Shown here piece after piece: positions 27,467 to 36,536 of a stretch of 64,000 nucleotides of DNA. The notes under the pieces are model-generated. The model had not been told where the DNA came from. It saw nothing but the letters and a program-made list of their open reading frames with translations, and searched no databases. The position numbers and the translations under genes were made by a program. How positions within the stretch are numbered: the stretch's first letter is position 1; each line of letters opens with the position of its first letter. The stretch covers positions 806,001 to 870,000 of the forward strand of contig NZ_CP067101.1 of assembly GCF_016616425.1 (NCBI RefSeq), in the 5' to 3' direction. Origin of the DNA: Bradyrhizobium diazoefficiens (GTDB taxonomy: Bacteria > Pseudomonadota > Alphaproteobacteria > Rhizobiales > Xanthobacteraceae).

Positions 27467-30196
27467 ATGGCGCGATCATCGGTGAAGACGAAGGCGGGTA
27501 GGTCGGGGACCGGGAAAACTAGCCAGAAAGAACAACTCTCGACGATCGCCGACGACACCCTCGGATTCTTTTCGGACATCGCCGATGCCGCCAACGCAAA
27601 GCTCGGCGAAGCCCGCGCTTCCGGTGCGGAATCATTCGCTGTTGTCAACACGCTGACCGGGGCCAATGCCGTTCAAAACATGAGCGACATCACGTCGGAA
27701 CAGCGGCAGCAGCTCGTCGACCTCGCACGGGAGCCTGCGATCGCGCGTCTCGTCCTCCACGACGAGGAAGGCGAGGAGAAGGTCTACTTCATCGCGCGCG
27801 CCGGGACGCTCCCCCACGACCGCCATACCATGGCGAGCTATCGCTCACCGATCGGACGAATGGCGTCGCTGCCCGTCGGAGGCGACCAGGACGTGCGCAC
27901 ATCGAAAGGGATGCGCAATTTCGAGGTGGCCGAACGCGCGGTCTTGCAACCGGACATCAAAGACAAGACGTGGGATTCTCGCGATACTGTACTTCAAGGT
28001 GCCAACTATGGTCCCATCACGGTCACTTCTCTCCGCGAGCTTCTGAAGTCCACGGGTGCGGCCGAAATCGCCGACATCCTCGATGCGCTTCTGGCCGAAG
28101 GCAGGGAAGCCGACAACGTGCTGGAAGGCCTGCGCCGCAACGCCATCCTCAAGATGGGTTTGCGGGATCAGCCCCTGCTCGATCAGTACCAGGACGAGAT
28201 ATTCCGCCTGCCGCTGGACAGCCGGCTGGTGATATTGGGGCCGCCCGGCACCGGCAAGACCACCACGCTGATCAAGAGGCTCGGACTGAAGCTGGATCGC
28301 GAATTTCTGCAAGGGGAGGAAGAGGCCCTTATTGCGCGCTCGTTCGCTGGAGCCGCCGGTCATACCGGAAGCTGGCTGATGTTCACTCCCACGGAATTGT
28401 TGAAACTCTATCTCAAGGAGGCATTTGCGCGAGAAGGTATAGCGGCGCCTGATGCGCGATTGCAGACATGGGACGACTATCGGCGCGAACTTGCGCGCAA
28501 CAGGTTCGGCATTCTGCGCGCCGGCATCGGGTCGGGCACCTTCATTCTCAAACCGGCTTTCGCCCCTCTGCTGACGGAGACCGTCGGCCGCCAAATCGCA
28601 TGGTTCGAGGATTTCGAGAACTGGCACATCCAGACGTTCTGGGCAGAGGTTACGCAACACGCAAAGATACTCGCGGGCAGCCGGGATCCCGAGGCATCGC
28701 GGGTCGGGAAGCGCTTGACGTGGACGCTGGACGGAACGGGGGATACATCGTCCGCACAGTTCATTGAGATCGGCGGAGCCGCGGACGACGTCCGCGCCTT
28801 GATCGCCAAGATTAAGGCCGAGACCGATCTCACAATCAGGAACGCGTTCTCCGTCGAATTGAGGCGGGATCCGACCTTGCTCACGCAGCTCATCGCGTTC
28901 CTCGCGACGATGACCGAGGCGACAGATGAGCTCGACGATGCAGATGGGGACGAGGATGAAGACGCTCCGCCGCCGGCCGATGCTCGCAATGCCGCTTTCG
29001 AGGCGTACATGCGGGCAATTCGAGCTCACTCGCGCGCCTTGGCCGTCGGCCGGTCGCTCCCGACACAGACCCGCAACAGGAAGATCATCGAATGGCTCGG
29101 CAGCAAGATGCCCGCCGCAGACCAGTTGCGCTCGATCGGCGGAAGTCTCCAGGTCCTGTCGTCGGCTCGCCGGTTCGCGAACCCGATGCGGCGTCTGATC
29201 TCCGGCGTTCCGGTGCGCTACCGTCGATTCCGTCGCGAACGGCAGGCTGAAAATTGGTGGTATCGATCGGAGCCGTTCGCCGCGACTGACCTTTCTTCTC
29301 TGGAAGCCGACGTCCTTTTGCTCGCGACGTTGCGTGCAGCCAACGGACTTATCGCGAACAGAACGATTGCTGCCGAGGTTGCCGCCGGAAAGCATCCGGC
29401 CTTACAATCATTCCGAGACGCTTCGCGCAACCAGATCGTGATCGACGAGGCGACCGACTTCTCCCCGCTGCAGTTGGCATGCATGGCGAACCTGTGCGAT
29501 CCGGCGACGCGGTCATTTCTCGCGTGCGGCGACTTCAATCAGCGCGTAACAAGCTGGGGCAGTCGTTCTATCGACGAACTGAAATGGGTTTTCCCTGACA
29601 TCGACGTCCGGACCATCAACATCAGCTACCGCCACAGCAAAGAACTCAACGAATTCGCGAACCGTATCGCCCAGCTTTCGGGGACTTCGCCCGACACTCA
29701 ACTCCCTGCACATGTAGTCAACGATGGCGTGCGTCCAGTCCTTGCGAACGGATTGCGCGATCGTCGCGCCGTTTGCACCTGGCTGGCCGATCGTATCGGC
29801 GAAATCGAAAACCTTACGGGATCACTGCCATCAATCGCGGTGCTGGTAAACGAAGAGGCTGAGGTCGAACCGCTTGCGCAAACCCTCGACGCGGCACTTG
29901 CCGACAAAAATCTTCACGCCGTAGCTTGTGTTCGCGGTCAGTCCGTAGGTCAGGAAAACGACGTTCGGGTCTTCGACGTCCAGCACATCAAAGGACTCGA
30001 GTTCGAGGGTGTATTCTTTGTTGGGGTGGACAGGCTGGCCGAGCGGGCGCCCGATCTTTTCGACAAATACCTGTACGTCGGCGCCACACGTGCCGCCTAC
30101 TATCTCGGCCTCACAACAGAGGGTCCCGCTCTTCCGATGAAACTGGAAAGCTTGAACGGCATGTTCGCTGATCATTGGCCAAAGCGGCACATCTGA
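27467..30196 (+). CDS. Large SF1 (UvrD-like) helicase/ATPase
   Basis: About 909 aa from ATG 27467 behind a GGGGGAG sequence; the open frame extends further upstream without a better start. Helicase motifs: Walker A GPPGTGKTTT (~262), Walker B with a DEATD variant (VIDEATDFSPLQL, ~660), motif III-like CGDFNQRVT, motif IV SYRHSKE, motif V HIKGLEFEGVFFVGVD (~845) and motif VI LYVGATRAAYYL (~868). An acidic stretch (~490-505) and ~250 extra N-terminal residues have no domain I recognise. It lies just downstream of SRAP and near Ku, LigD and an exonuclease. DNA repair or phage defence are both reasonable; the sequence does not decide. Confidence 0.85.
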   Translation: MARSSVKTKAGRSGTGKTSQKEQLSTIADDTLGFFSDIADAANAKLGEARASGAESFAVVNTLTGANAVQNMSDITSEQRQQLVDLAREPAIARLVLHDEEGEEKVYFIARAGTLPHDRHTMASYRSPIGRMASLPVGGDQDVRTSKGMRNFEVAERAVLQPDIKDKTWDSRDTVLQGANYGPITVTSLRELLKSTGAAEIADILDALLAEGREADNVLEGLRRNAILKMGLRDQPLLDQYQDEIFRLPLDSRLVILGPPGTGKTTTLIKRLGLKLDREFLQGEEEALIARSFAGAAGHTGSWLMFTPTELLKLYLKEAFAREGIAAPDARLQTWDDYRRELARNRFGILRAGIGSGTFILKPAFAPLLTETVGRQIAWFEDFENWHIQTFWAEVTQHAKILAGSRDPEASRVGKRLTWTLDGTGDTSSAQFIEIGGAADDVRALIAKIKAETDLTIRNAFSVELRRDPTLLTQLIAFLATMTEATDELDDADGDEDEDAPPPADARNAAFEAYMRAIRAHSRALAVGRSLPTQTRNRKIIEWLGSKMPAADQLRSIGGSLQVLSSARRFANPMRRLISGVPVRYRRFRRERQAENWWYRSEPFAATDLSSLEADVLLLATLRAANGLIANRTIAAEVAAGKHPALQSFRDASRNQIVIDEATDFSPLQLACMANLCDPATRSFLACGDFNQRVTSWGSRSIDELKWVFPDIDVRTINISYRHSKELNEFANRIAQLSGTSPDTQLPAHVVNDGVRPVLANGLRDRRAVCTWLADRIGEIENLTGSLPSIAVLVNEEAEVEPLAQTLDAALADKNLHAVACVRGQSVGQENDVRVFDVQHIKGLEFEGVFFVGVDRLAERAPDLFDKYLYVGATRAAYYLGLTTEGPALPMKLESLNGMFADHWPKRHI

Positions 30197-30357
30197 AGCG
30201 AAGCGCGCGGGAAGAGGTCTCGAATACTCCAAGCCAGCAGAGCCGGGCGGAACACGTGGACAAACTCAAGCCCTGCCGATTGTGAATCCCAGCTCCGTGC
30301 TAATCGCGCGGAACGAGCAGGCGGGCGGAAGGATTCGTCCCGGCAGGAGCGATCTCG

Positions 30358-30627
30358 ATGCTGATGACGAAAGAACGACGGCCGGCGGTCCGGACCCTCC
30401 GCGGATGGGCGCTCAGCGTGCTGCAGGAGGCAGGCGCGATCCACGAATGCGAGGAGCACGGCTGGGCCAAGGACCGGGCCGACCCCCACTCCTGCCAGCG
30501 CGCGTCGAATCGGGCGGCGCAGGAGCCGCCCGACGGCTTATCTTCGGATGAGGCTGTCGCCGAGATTCGAGACTTGCTCGGCTCTATAGGAGATACCTGT
30601 CCGGAATGTCCGCCGGAAGTCGATTGA
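30358..30627 (+). CDS. Hypothetical protein
   Basis: An 89-aa soluble protein. The N-terminal basic helix (RTLRGWALSVLQEAGAI) is followed by ECEEHGWAKDRADPH and a C-terminal CPECP. The ATG codons at 30358 and 30364 are both possible. The type is, to my memory, common in Bradyrhizobium, but no function is known. Confidence 0.6.
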   Translation: MLMTKERRPAVRTLRGWALSVLQEAGAIHECEEHGWAKDRADPHSCQRASNRAAQEPPDGLSSDEAVAEIRDLLGSIGDTCPECPPEVD

Positions 30628-30690
30628 AGGGCGCGACCGCTAGGCAAAGACTACGAGTTTTCCGCTTGGTGCTGGCACGTGGTCTTCGAG

Positions 30691-30849
30691 CTAGACCCTG
30701 TTTCCCCGAACCGGAAAACCCTCGGTGGGCCGACTTGACGAGAGCCTTGGCCCTCCGGAAATCGCTCCCCGCACCGTCTTCTTCTTCTCGCCATATGTAT
30801 TGATAGGTGCTCGTTTCGTCTTCGAGCTTTTGCGCATGATCTTCTTCAC
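30691..30849 (-). CDS. Small basic hypothetical protein
   Basis: A 52-aa very basic protein from GTG 30849 with GGGAGG 7 nt upstream. It starts with a KKIMRKSSKTKRAP run, then NTYGEKKKTVRGA, and ends FPVRGNRV. Lys/Arg content suggests nucleic-acid binding. It is convergent with the gene at 30358. Confidence 0.5.
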   Translation of the reverse strand: MKKIMRKSSKTKRAPINTYGEKKKTVRGAISGGPRLSSSRPTEGFPVRGNRV

Positions 30850-30922
30850 GGCCGGCCTCCCTTGCGAAGCCTAGCGCCAAGCACTATGCAATCCAAGGGG
30901 GTACCGAGACGAGGACGCTCGC

Positions 30923-31135
30923 ATGCAGGTTTACTTTCCCTTTGCCCGCCCGGCGAACCAAGATCAGAAGCATTTCCCGCTCGGAACTTGTCCGGCTAGA
31001 CCAGCTCGCGTGGATTGGCGGCAGGACCCCGTGAAGTTCGAGAAAGCGCTGGTGAAATTGCTAGGCTGTCATAGGGCCGCTGCCGACTACATCAGGGGCC
31101 TCGAAGCCAAGGTCAACGAAAGACAAAGGCGATAA
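30923..31135 (+). CDS. Hypothetical protein
   Basis: A 70-aa protein. The C-terminal half (FEKALVKLLGCHRAAADYIRGLEAKVNER) is an amphipathic helix that could form a coiled coil. No family recognised. Confidence 0.5.
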   Translation: MQVYFPFARPANQDQKHFPLGTCPARPARVDWRQDPVKFEKALVKLLGCHRAAADYIRGLEAKVNERQRR

Positions 31136-31170
31136 TCATCGCAGGCGCGAGCATTGACCGCGGGGGCAGC

Positions 31171-31371
31171 ATGACGGTTCATGAGCAAATCGAAGATCTG
31201 GTTGGCCGTCGACCGGGATTGACCGAGGCGGAGATCGCATCTGTTCTGTTTGGGGCCGACGGTTATCAACAGAGGGTAAATTCGGATTGTCGATGGCTCG
31301 TTGGACAAGGGCGCATTACACGCCAAGGCGAAGGTGGCCCTGCCGATCCGTTTCGATACTTCATAAAGTAA
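31171..31371 (+). CDS. Small winged-helix-like protein
   Basis: A 66-aa protein whose pattern (IEDLVGRRPGLTEAEIASVLF, then QQRVNSDCRWLVGQGRITRQGEGG in pieces) fits a helix-turn-helix with a wing. It is probably a small DNA-binding protein. No partner is evident. Confidence 0.6.
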   Translation: MTVHEQIEDLVGRRPGLTEAEIASVLFGADGYQQRVNSDCRWLVGQGRITRQGEGGPADPFRYFIK

Positions 31372-31428
31372 CGAGCCCGCAGGTTCTTAGATGACAGGAA
31401 TGGCTGGTAGGTCTTCGGCTTTCTCGGC

Positions 31429-31734
31429 CTAGCCGGAGCGCACTCGCGAAAGTTCGGCGTACCATGCGGCGTAGGGCGTGGCTTTCGCCATTTGGCGATT
31501 GAAATCCGCGGCGCCATCCTTCCACCAGACCGGTCCCCGCTCTCCCAGCGCCCGCTTGGCCTCGTCGACGGCGCGATGCGCGGCCGCTTCTGCATCCTGG
31601 CTCTTCGCCGCCTTCGCATAGCGGACCGCCCGCCTGGCCGTCATCAAACGCTTCACCAGCTTGGCTCGCTCGCTCTCTTCGATCTCCGGATCGGCCATTC
31701 GCCAAAGGCGGCCGCGGACCACGAAGTAGTTCAT
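31429..31734 (-). CDS. Hypothetical protein
   Basis: A 101-aa protein starting MNYFVVRGRLWRMADP, with a charged helix (~20-75) rich in Ala, Lys and Arg, then GPVWWKDGAADFNRQMA. I recall similar proteins from Bradyrhizobium accessory regions. Function unknown. Confidence 0.6.
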   Translation of the reverse strand: MNYFVVRGRLWRMADPEIEESERAKLVKRLMTARRAVRYAKAAKSQDAEAAAHRAVDEAKRALGERGPVWWKDGAADFNRQMAKATPYAAWYAELSRVRSG

Positions 31735-31821
31735 CCGGCGTCACCCTACGACGTTCACACATCTTTTTTGGCACTGATCGGCGCGCTGAAAAACACGAGT
31801 CTTCTCAATGCTTGCTCGCCA

Positions 31822-31913
31822 GGTGACGCCCTCGTTTTTCGAAGCCAGAGGGTCATCTAAGTGCCTGTATTTGAGTCGGTTTTAGAGATGTGTGAATCGA
31901 GTAGGGCGTCACC
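31822..31913. repeat. 11-bp perfect inverted repeat, arms 70 bp apart
   Basis: GGTGACGCCCT at 31822-31832 and its reverse complement AGGGCGTCACC at 31903-31913, just downstream of the Ku stop codon. The spacing is too long for a simple terminator. It could be a miniature-element footprint or chance. Confidence 0.35.
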
Positions 31914-31920
31914 GGGTGTT

Positions 31921-32847
31921 TCATGCCGATTTACGCCTCGTCCCCGCCGCCGGCTTCTTGGCTGCGGCCTCCTTGGCCGACTTCTTGCCCGCGATCGGCA
32001 TCAGCATTTCCTTCTGTCCGGGCGCCGCCTTTTTCGGCTTCTTGGCGGGCTTCGCCGCCTTCGCCGAGGCGGCCTTCTGGCGCACGCTCTGCCGCAGCGC
32101 CTCCATCAGATCGACCACGTTCTCGCCCTTCGGCCGCTCCTTGGGACGGATGGTCTTGCCGGCACGCTTCTGGTTGATGAAGTCGACCAAGGCGGTCTCG
32201 TAGTGATCCTCGAACTTCTCCGGATCGAAGGTGCCCGTCTTCTGGTTCACGATATGCCTGGCGAGATCGAGCATGTCCTTGGTGACCTTCACGTCCTGGA
32301 TCTCGTCGAAATACTCCGCCGGATCCCGGACCTCGTAGGGATAGCGCAGCAGGGTGCCGATCAGACCCTTGTCCCGCGGCTCGAGCGCGATGATGTGCTC
32401 GCGGTTGGTCAGCACCACTCGGCCGATAGCGACCTTGTCCATCTCGCGGATGGTCTCGCGGATCACCGCGAAGGCGTCGTGGCCCACCTTGCCGTCCGGA
32501 CGCAGATAATACGGGCGGATCAGGTAGCGCGGATCGATGCCAGTCCTATCGACGAACTCGTCGATCTCGATGGTGCGTGTCGATTCAAGCGCGAGCTCGT
32601 CGAGCTCTTCCTTGGTGACCTCGATGAACTGGTCCTTCTCGAGCTGGTAGCCCTTGACGATGTCCTCGTTGGGCACCTCGTCGCCGGTGTCGGCGTCGAC
32701 CTTGAGGTACTTGATCCGGTGGCCGGTCTCCCGGTTGAGCTGGTTGAACGAGATCTTCTCGCTCTCCGACGTCGCCGGGTAGAGCGCGACGGGACAGGTG
32801 ACCAGGGACAGACGCAGGAAGCCTTTCCAGTTCGCTCGGGGTGCCAT
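31921..32847 (-). CDS. ku: Ku protein for non-homologous end joining
   Basis: A 308-aa protein from ATG 32847 (MAPRANWKGFLRLSLVTCPVAL), the standard bacterial Ku start. The core beta-barrel spans ~1-200 (FNQLNRETGHRIKY, LIRPYYLRPDGKVGHDAFAVIR). A Lys/Ala-rich tail (~255-308) matches the C-terminal extension that contacts DNA and LigD. It forms a homodimer that threads onto DNA ends and recruits the polymerase-ligase. LigD is encoded about 12 kb away at 45238. A longer upstream frame is spurious. Confidence 0.93.
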   Translation of the reverse strand: MAPRANWKGFLRLSLVTCPVALYPATSESEKISFNQLNRETGHRIKYLKVDADTGDEVPNEDIVKGYQLEKDQFIEVTKEELDELALESTRTIEIDEFVDRTGIDPRYLIRPYYLRPDGKVGHDAFAVIRETIREMDKVAIGRVVLTNREHIIALEPRDKGLIGTLLRYPYEVRDPAEYFDEIQDVKVTKDMLDLARHIVNQKTGTFDPEKFEDHYETALVDFINQKRAGKTIRPKERPKGENVVDLMEALRQSVRQKAASAKAAKPAKKPKKAAPGQKEMLMPIAGKKSAKEAAAKKPAAGTRRKSA

Positions 32848-33058
32848 GGCGGACGCAACGCTCCAGGTACGGGGACTTTCGGACTCAAGACGAACGAGGA
32901 CGGCCGGTTCCGACACCATACCCGCTCCTCCCCGAGATTCAGGCGCTTTGGCCGCTGTGCCAGCGGAATCCCGTCTGCACCCTGTTGACTCAACCGAACG
33001 AAACGGGAACATGGTTAGATGAACGCGACGTCCGAGCAGGGCCAACTGGCTTTCGTCG

Positions 33059-33235
33059 ATGGAGTTCGCCGCCGACCAGGCCATGGAGGCCTGCGGCGGC
33101 GATGCCCGGGAGGCGGTGATGGTGCTCATCATGGCCAACGACTTCCTCGAAGCCCAGCTCGACGAGATCCGGACTAAGGTGTCGACCGGCTACGCCCGGG
33201 GACGGCTTCCAGGGGGCGCGAGGACAGAGAGGTGA
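33059..33235 (+). CDS. Small UBA-like hypothetical protein
   Basis: A 58-aa protein starting MEFAADQAMEACGGDAREAV, with the three-helix pattern of a UBA-like domain, and ending GARTER. Its stop is 5 nt before the next start. It is too short for many gene callers, but codon pattern and conserved gene order support it. Confidence 0.6.
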   Translation: MEFAADQAMEACGGDAREAVMVLIMANDFLEAQLDEIRTKVSTGYARGRLPGGARTER

Positions 33236-33240
33236 ACCAG

Positions 33241-33489
33241 ATGACTGACGTGACCTATTACGTCGCTCTACCGATCGTTTTCTCCGACGACGGCGTTGCG
33301 GCCGGCGAGGCGGCCGAGTGTCTCAGCGCCAACGCGGCAGTGATGCGGGCCGAGGCATTATCCCGTAAGCCAGGCAACGCGGGCGCCATCGCATTCTCCC
33401 GGACTGGGGACCCGTCGAGTGGCGACTTCAGCGACGCCAAGCTGATCCGGACGTTCGGCGACGTGCCGGACGACTTGAGCACGCTATGA
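33241..33489 (+). CDS. Hypothetical protein (first of a recurring small family)
   Basis: An 82-aa protein from ATG 33241 (MTDVTYYVALPIVFSDDG). The central VMRAEALSRKPGNAGAIAF and end GDVPDDLSTL form a compact alpha/beta pattern. A decayed relative begins at 40198. Its stop overlaps the next start (ATGA). Function unknown. Confidence 0.65.
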   Translation: MTDVTYYVALPIVFSDDGVAAGEAAECLSANAAVMRAEALSRKPGNAGAIAFSRTGDPSSGDFSDAKLIRTFGDVPDDLSTL

Positions 33490-33680
33490 AGCTTCACTGG
33501 GTCCGGAACGAGATTACCCGCATGCGCGGGCAGATCCGCGCTCAAGAATGCGAAATTCGGATGCTGCAGCGGGCCGGCGTCGCGACCGCCTCGGCCGAGC
33601 TCCTGCTTTGCCGGATGCGAGCGAAAGTCGATGACCTGCGCAGTGAACGGGACATGCTCCGGAAGGCGGCGTCTGCCTGA
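33486..33680 (+). CDS. Small coiled-coil hypothetical protein
   Basis: A 64-aa protein, one long charged helix (LHWVRNEITRMRGQIRAQECEIRML...). It is translationally coupled to the previous gene by an ATGA overlap. Function unknown. Confidence 0.6.
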   Translation: MKLHWVRNEITRMRGQIRAQECEIRMLQRAGVATASAELLLCRMRAKVDDLRSERDMLRKAASA

Positions 33681-33864
33681 GACGATCGGCCTCACCGAGC
33701 TTCGCCACTGCGGATATCAGGGCGCGCGGTCTATTCTTGTCGTAGTCAAGCGGGCGCGCACAGACGACGAGTTTGGCCCGCGAAGGCGGTCTCCGCGGAG
33801 ATCTTGACTCGCCGGGCGAAGAAATACTCAACTACCGCGATTAACGTGCTGTAGGGGTCGCGTC

Positions 33865-34077
33865 ATGGAGCAGGAATTCTACCAGGGCCTGGCTCATCGG
33901 GTCCGGACCATCGCCGAGAAGGCCGACCCGTTCACCAGGCGGCGCCTGCTCGACCTCGCCAAGCGATACGACGCGAAGGGTGGTCGAGCGCTCCGGCCCG
34001 CAGCGACCGAACGCCCACTACCAGTTCCGCCCGCGACGCCACCGGCATCCATCTTCTCCGGATCGGGCGAGACCTGA
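33865..34077 (+). CDS. Hypothetical protein, paralogue of 44711-44908
   Basis: A 70-aa protein. The core EKADPFTRRRLLDLAKRYDA is identical in the 65-aa protein at 44711. The tail is Pro/Ala-rich and ends IFSGSGE versus LFAGPGE. It is probably a cytoplasmic helix plus flexible tail, of a kind I recall from rhizobial genomes. Function unknown. Confidence 0.65.
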   Translation: MEQEFYQGLAHRVRTIAEKADPFTRRRLLDLAKRYDAKGGRALRPAATERPLPVPPATPPASIFSGSGET

Positions 34078-34112
34078 CGCCCTGCGACAGCTTGGACGCG
34101 GGCGAGGCGCGT

Positions 34113-35294
34113 CTAAGTCCGGAGCGATTGCTCGAGAAAGAAGCGCAGCATCTCCCTGCTGGCATCCGGCCCGCTGGGATCGGTGTATGATCCCGTCGGA
34201 CTGCCTCCCGACCAGGCGTGGCCCGCGCCGTGAACATTCCAGTGCTCGGAGACAGCACGCCCGCTCGCGTCGGCCAGGATGGTGCGTGTATAGGCATGCC
34301 CGTGGGGCACTTTTCCTTTGATGACCTTCGCTTTCGCATTCGACGCATTGCCGGATCGTTCGACGATACGGTCGCCGTTGTTCGGATGGACCGTCGTGTC
34401 GCGGTCGCCATGGAAAACGATAGTCGGCACCTGCGGTCCGCCATCGGACATCCCGGACCGGGCTCCCTGCCGCATGGCCATTAGAGCGGAGGGAAGGTCA
34501 CTGGCCGCCCCGCAGACCAAGCCCGAATGGATGCCGACGGCCGCGTAGAGGTCGGGGTGGGTCGCCGCCATGATGGCAGCCGCCGCGCCGCCTGCCGACA
34601 GCCCCGCGACGTACACACGCTTTCGGTCGACCGGGTAATCCCGCATGATTTGGCGGGTGATGCCCGCGATAAGAGAAGGCTCGCCGCCGTCCCGTTGCTG
34701 GTCGCCCCCACGAAACCAATTCCAGCACTTCGACCGGTTGGCTCCGCTCGGCTGCTCCGGATAGACGACGAAGCAATTCCGCTCCTCGGCCAGAAAGTTC
34801 ATCCGGGTGCCGGCGGCGAAGTCGTCTGCCGCCTGAGTGCAGCCGTGAAGCATGATCACGAGTGGAAGGGGCTCTCCTCGCGAGCGGCTCGGGACGAACA
34901 GCCTGTAGGCTCGAACTCCGGCCGCGTTGCGGAATGTGCCCGCGATGAATTGCGTCCCGTCGGGCACGATATCCGAGATAGAGGGAGGAGCGCGCAACAT
35001 CGGACCCCGCAGACCGAGGCCTGAGAACTTCCCCATGTTGTCCAACGGGGTGGAGCGTGGGCGCCGCCGCGCGGATGCGCCTTCCGTACGGCGGTTTTCC
35101 TTCTCTCCCACCGGGTCGGCCTTAACCTCGATGGTCGGTGGCTCCAGGCGCGCCGGCGCAGGAGGTGCCGTGCGACCGAACGGCTCTGCGGCCCTTTCAC
35201 CTTGGAGCATGCGCTGCAGAAGCGCGGTGGCCTCGCTCAATTTGCCCGCTCGCGTGAGACGCGTGGCCTCATGGACGGTGTTCAGATTCAGCAT
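34113..35294 (-). CDS. PHB-depolymerase-family esterase (LpqC/PhaZ-like)
   Basis: A 393-aa protein from ATG 35294 (MLNLNTVHEATRLTRAGKLSEA). The first ~110 residues are a helical linker without an obvious signal peptide. The catalytic domain follows: VIMLHGCTQAADDFAAGTRMN in pieces, lipase box GLSAGGAAA, acid in VFHGDRDTTVHP and His in GAGHAWSGG. Members of this esterase family hydrolyse short-chain polyhydroxyalkanoates or other esters. It lies 4 nt downstream of the CopG-type gene, so the two are one operon. Confidence 0.85.
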   Translation of the reverse strand: MLNLNTVHEATRLTRAGKLSEATALLQRMLQGERAAEPFGRTAPPAPARLEPPTIEVKADPVGEKENRRTEGASARRRPRSTPLDNMGKFSGLGLRGPMLRAPPSISDIVPDGTQFIAGTFRNAAGVRAYRLFVPSRSRGEPLPLVIMLHGCTQAADDFAAGTRMNFLAEERNCFVVYPEQPSGANRSKCWNWFRGGDQQRDGGEPSLIAGITRQIMRDYPVDRKRVYVAGLSAGGAAAAIMAATHPDLYAAVGIHSGLVCGAASDLPSALMAMRQGARSGMSDGGPQVPTIVFHGDRDTTVHPNNGDRIVERSGNASNAKAKVIKGKVPHGHAYTRTILADASGRAVSEHWNVHGAGHAWSGGSPTGSYTDPSGPDASREMLRFFLEQSLRT

Positions 35295-35298
35295 CACA

Positions 35299-35718
35299 TC
35301 ACCTCGTTCTGTCGGCGAGAGCGGCCTTGACCGCGGGAGTGGCATGGAGGGCTCCGAGCACCGAGACGGAAGCGATGGTGGCGCGCGCCAAATCGGGCGT
35401 GACGTCCGGGGCGATGGTCGCCAAGCCGAGGACGTTGATGTGCAGCATCTCGCCCGCGCGCCGCGCCGCTTCCAGATCTTGGCGGGTGTAGTTGCGCAGC
35501 CCGAGGTCCAGGCTCTTGCGGGCCGTCGACTGCTTGATGACATCCGCATGGCGTTCGAGCTGATTGCGGATGGCGGTCCGGATGAAATCGGTGCGGTTCG
35601 AATAGAACCCTTCCTGCACCATCAGATCGACGTGGCCGAGGTCTACGTAGCCAAGGTTGATCGTGATTTTCTCGGTGTCCGGGATCTTGGGACGAAGATC
35701 GTGAATATTCTCAGCCAC
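35299..35718 (-). CDS. Ribbon-helix-helix (CopG-family) regulator
   Basis: A 139-aa protein. Residues ~15-55 (EKITINLGYVDLGHVDLMV then YSNRTDFIRTAIRNQLE) form the beta-strand and two helices of a ribbon-helix-helix DNA-binding domain. The C-terminal ~70 residues are helical and may sense a ligand or dimerise. It is directly upstream of the PHB-depolymerase-like gene, which it probably controls. Confidence 0.8.
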   Translation of the reverse strand: MAENIHDLRPKIPDTEKITINLGYVDLGHVDLMVQEGFYSNRTDFIRTAIRNQLERHADVIKQSTARKSLDLGLRNYTRQDLEAARRAGEMLHINVLGLATIAPDVTPDLARATIASVSVLGALHATPAVKAALADRTR

Positions 35719-36036
35719 GGAATGAGCCCTCTGACCATCCTAATGGATGGCAACGGGATGGCATATGGAGGCACTCGACCGTTTTACAAGGAGCCGTTCG
35801 GGTTTGGCTGCTGCCAGCCGGTCGTGCTCGGCCAGCCTGGTCCGGAGCCCACGCTGCTCAGCTGGCCCGCAGCGTGGGTGCGGCTCAAGCTGGAGGTCGA
35901 ACACCATCATGAATTGGCTTTGGACAAGCTCGTCGTCAGGAACGCGATCCCGCAACGACGGGAGAGGCCTCATCGAGCGCCCCAAACGGCTGCATTCAAC
36001 CCGGCGCCTCCTTGCCCCAGATCGGGCGGGCACGCG
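35719..36036. other. Intergenic region, no gene supported
   Basis: Frames are open on both strands but lack typical composition or start signals. The left end should hold the promoter of the CopG-esterase operon. Confidence 0.45.
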
Positions 36037-36141
36037 TCAGAACCGCGGCATTCCGAACATGAACAGCAGCACTACGGTGACGAGGTGCGAGATCAGAAGC
36101 GAGCCGACACAGCCCAGCCGGTTGGAGAAGAAAAAGAACAT
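36037..36141 (-). CDS. 34-residue membrane protein
   Basis: It encodes a tiny protein beginning MFFFFSNRLGCVGSLL and ending FGMPRF: a single transmembrane helix after a short polar segment. GAGGG lies 5-6 nt upstream of the ATG at 36141. I recall similar tiny proteins in Bradyrhizobium genomes. Confidence 0.55.
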   Translation of the reverse strand: MFFFFSNRLGCVGSLLISHLVTVVLLFMFGMPRF

Positions 36142-36163
36142 CACGGCCCTCAAGCGACGGACG

Positions 36164-36370
36164 TCAGTCCTCGACCAAGGTGCCTATCAACGCGAGCAAA
36201 GCCTGGTGCTCAGGTCCGTTGCCGTCTGCACGTAGGAATTGCCCGATCTCGATCAGGGACGCCCGTCCCCCGGAGTTAGCGTTTGGCTGATGTTCAACGA
36301 CCCCTCGCCCGGTATGCGGATCACGGACCAGCCGCCAGATGTCGCCGTTGGCGCTTTCGTAGAGATCCGG
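36164..36370 (-). pseudogene. Small hypothetical gene with lost start
   Basis: The frame encodes DLYESANGDIWRLVRDPHTG followed by GGRASLIEIGQFL and ends IGTLVED, a coherent ~68-aa protein of a type I recall from Bradyrhizobium. No start codon is in frame. The only nearby ATG (36374) is out of frame by one base, so a small indel just after the start is likely. Confidence 0.5.
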
Positions 36371-36536
36371 TCATGCACATCAATCTAGGGCAGGGACCGT
36401 GGTTCCTAGCGCCTCTCTGCCGGCGGCTCTATCATGGCAGGCGACTACGACGACCTCGAGCGCCGTCAGGCTCGTCCCAGTTCGAGGATCAATGCGATCG
36501 CTCCGGCCAAGCGTTCCTGCAGATGCGGACGGGAGG

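Noticed and set aside
27845..29395. 516-aa minus-strand frame
   Set aside because: Antisense to the helicase, which has ordered SF1 motifs; no motif or start signal in the minus frame.
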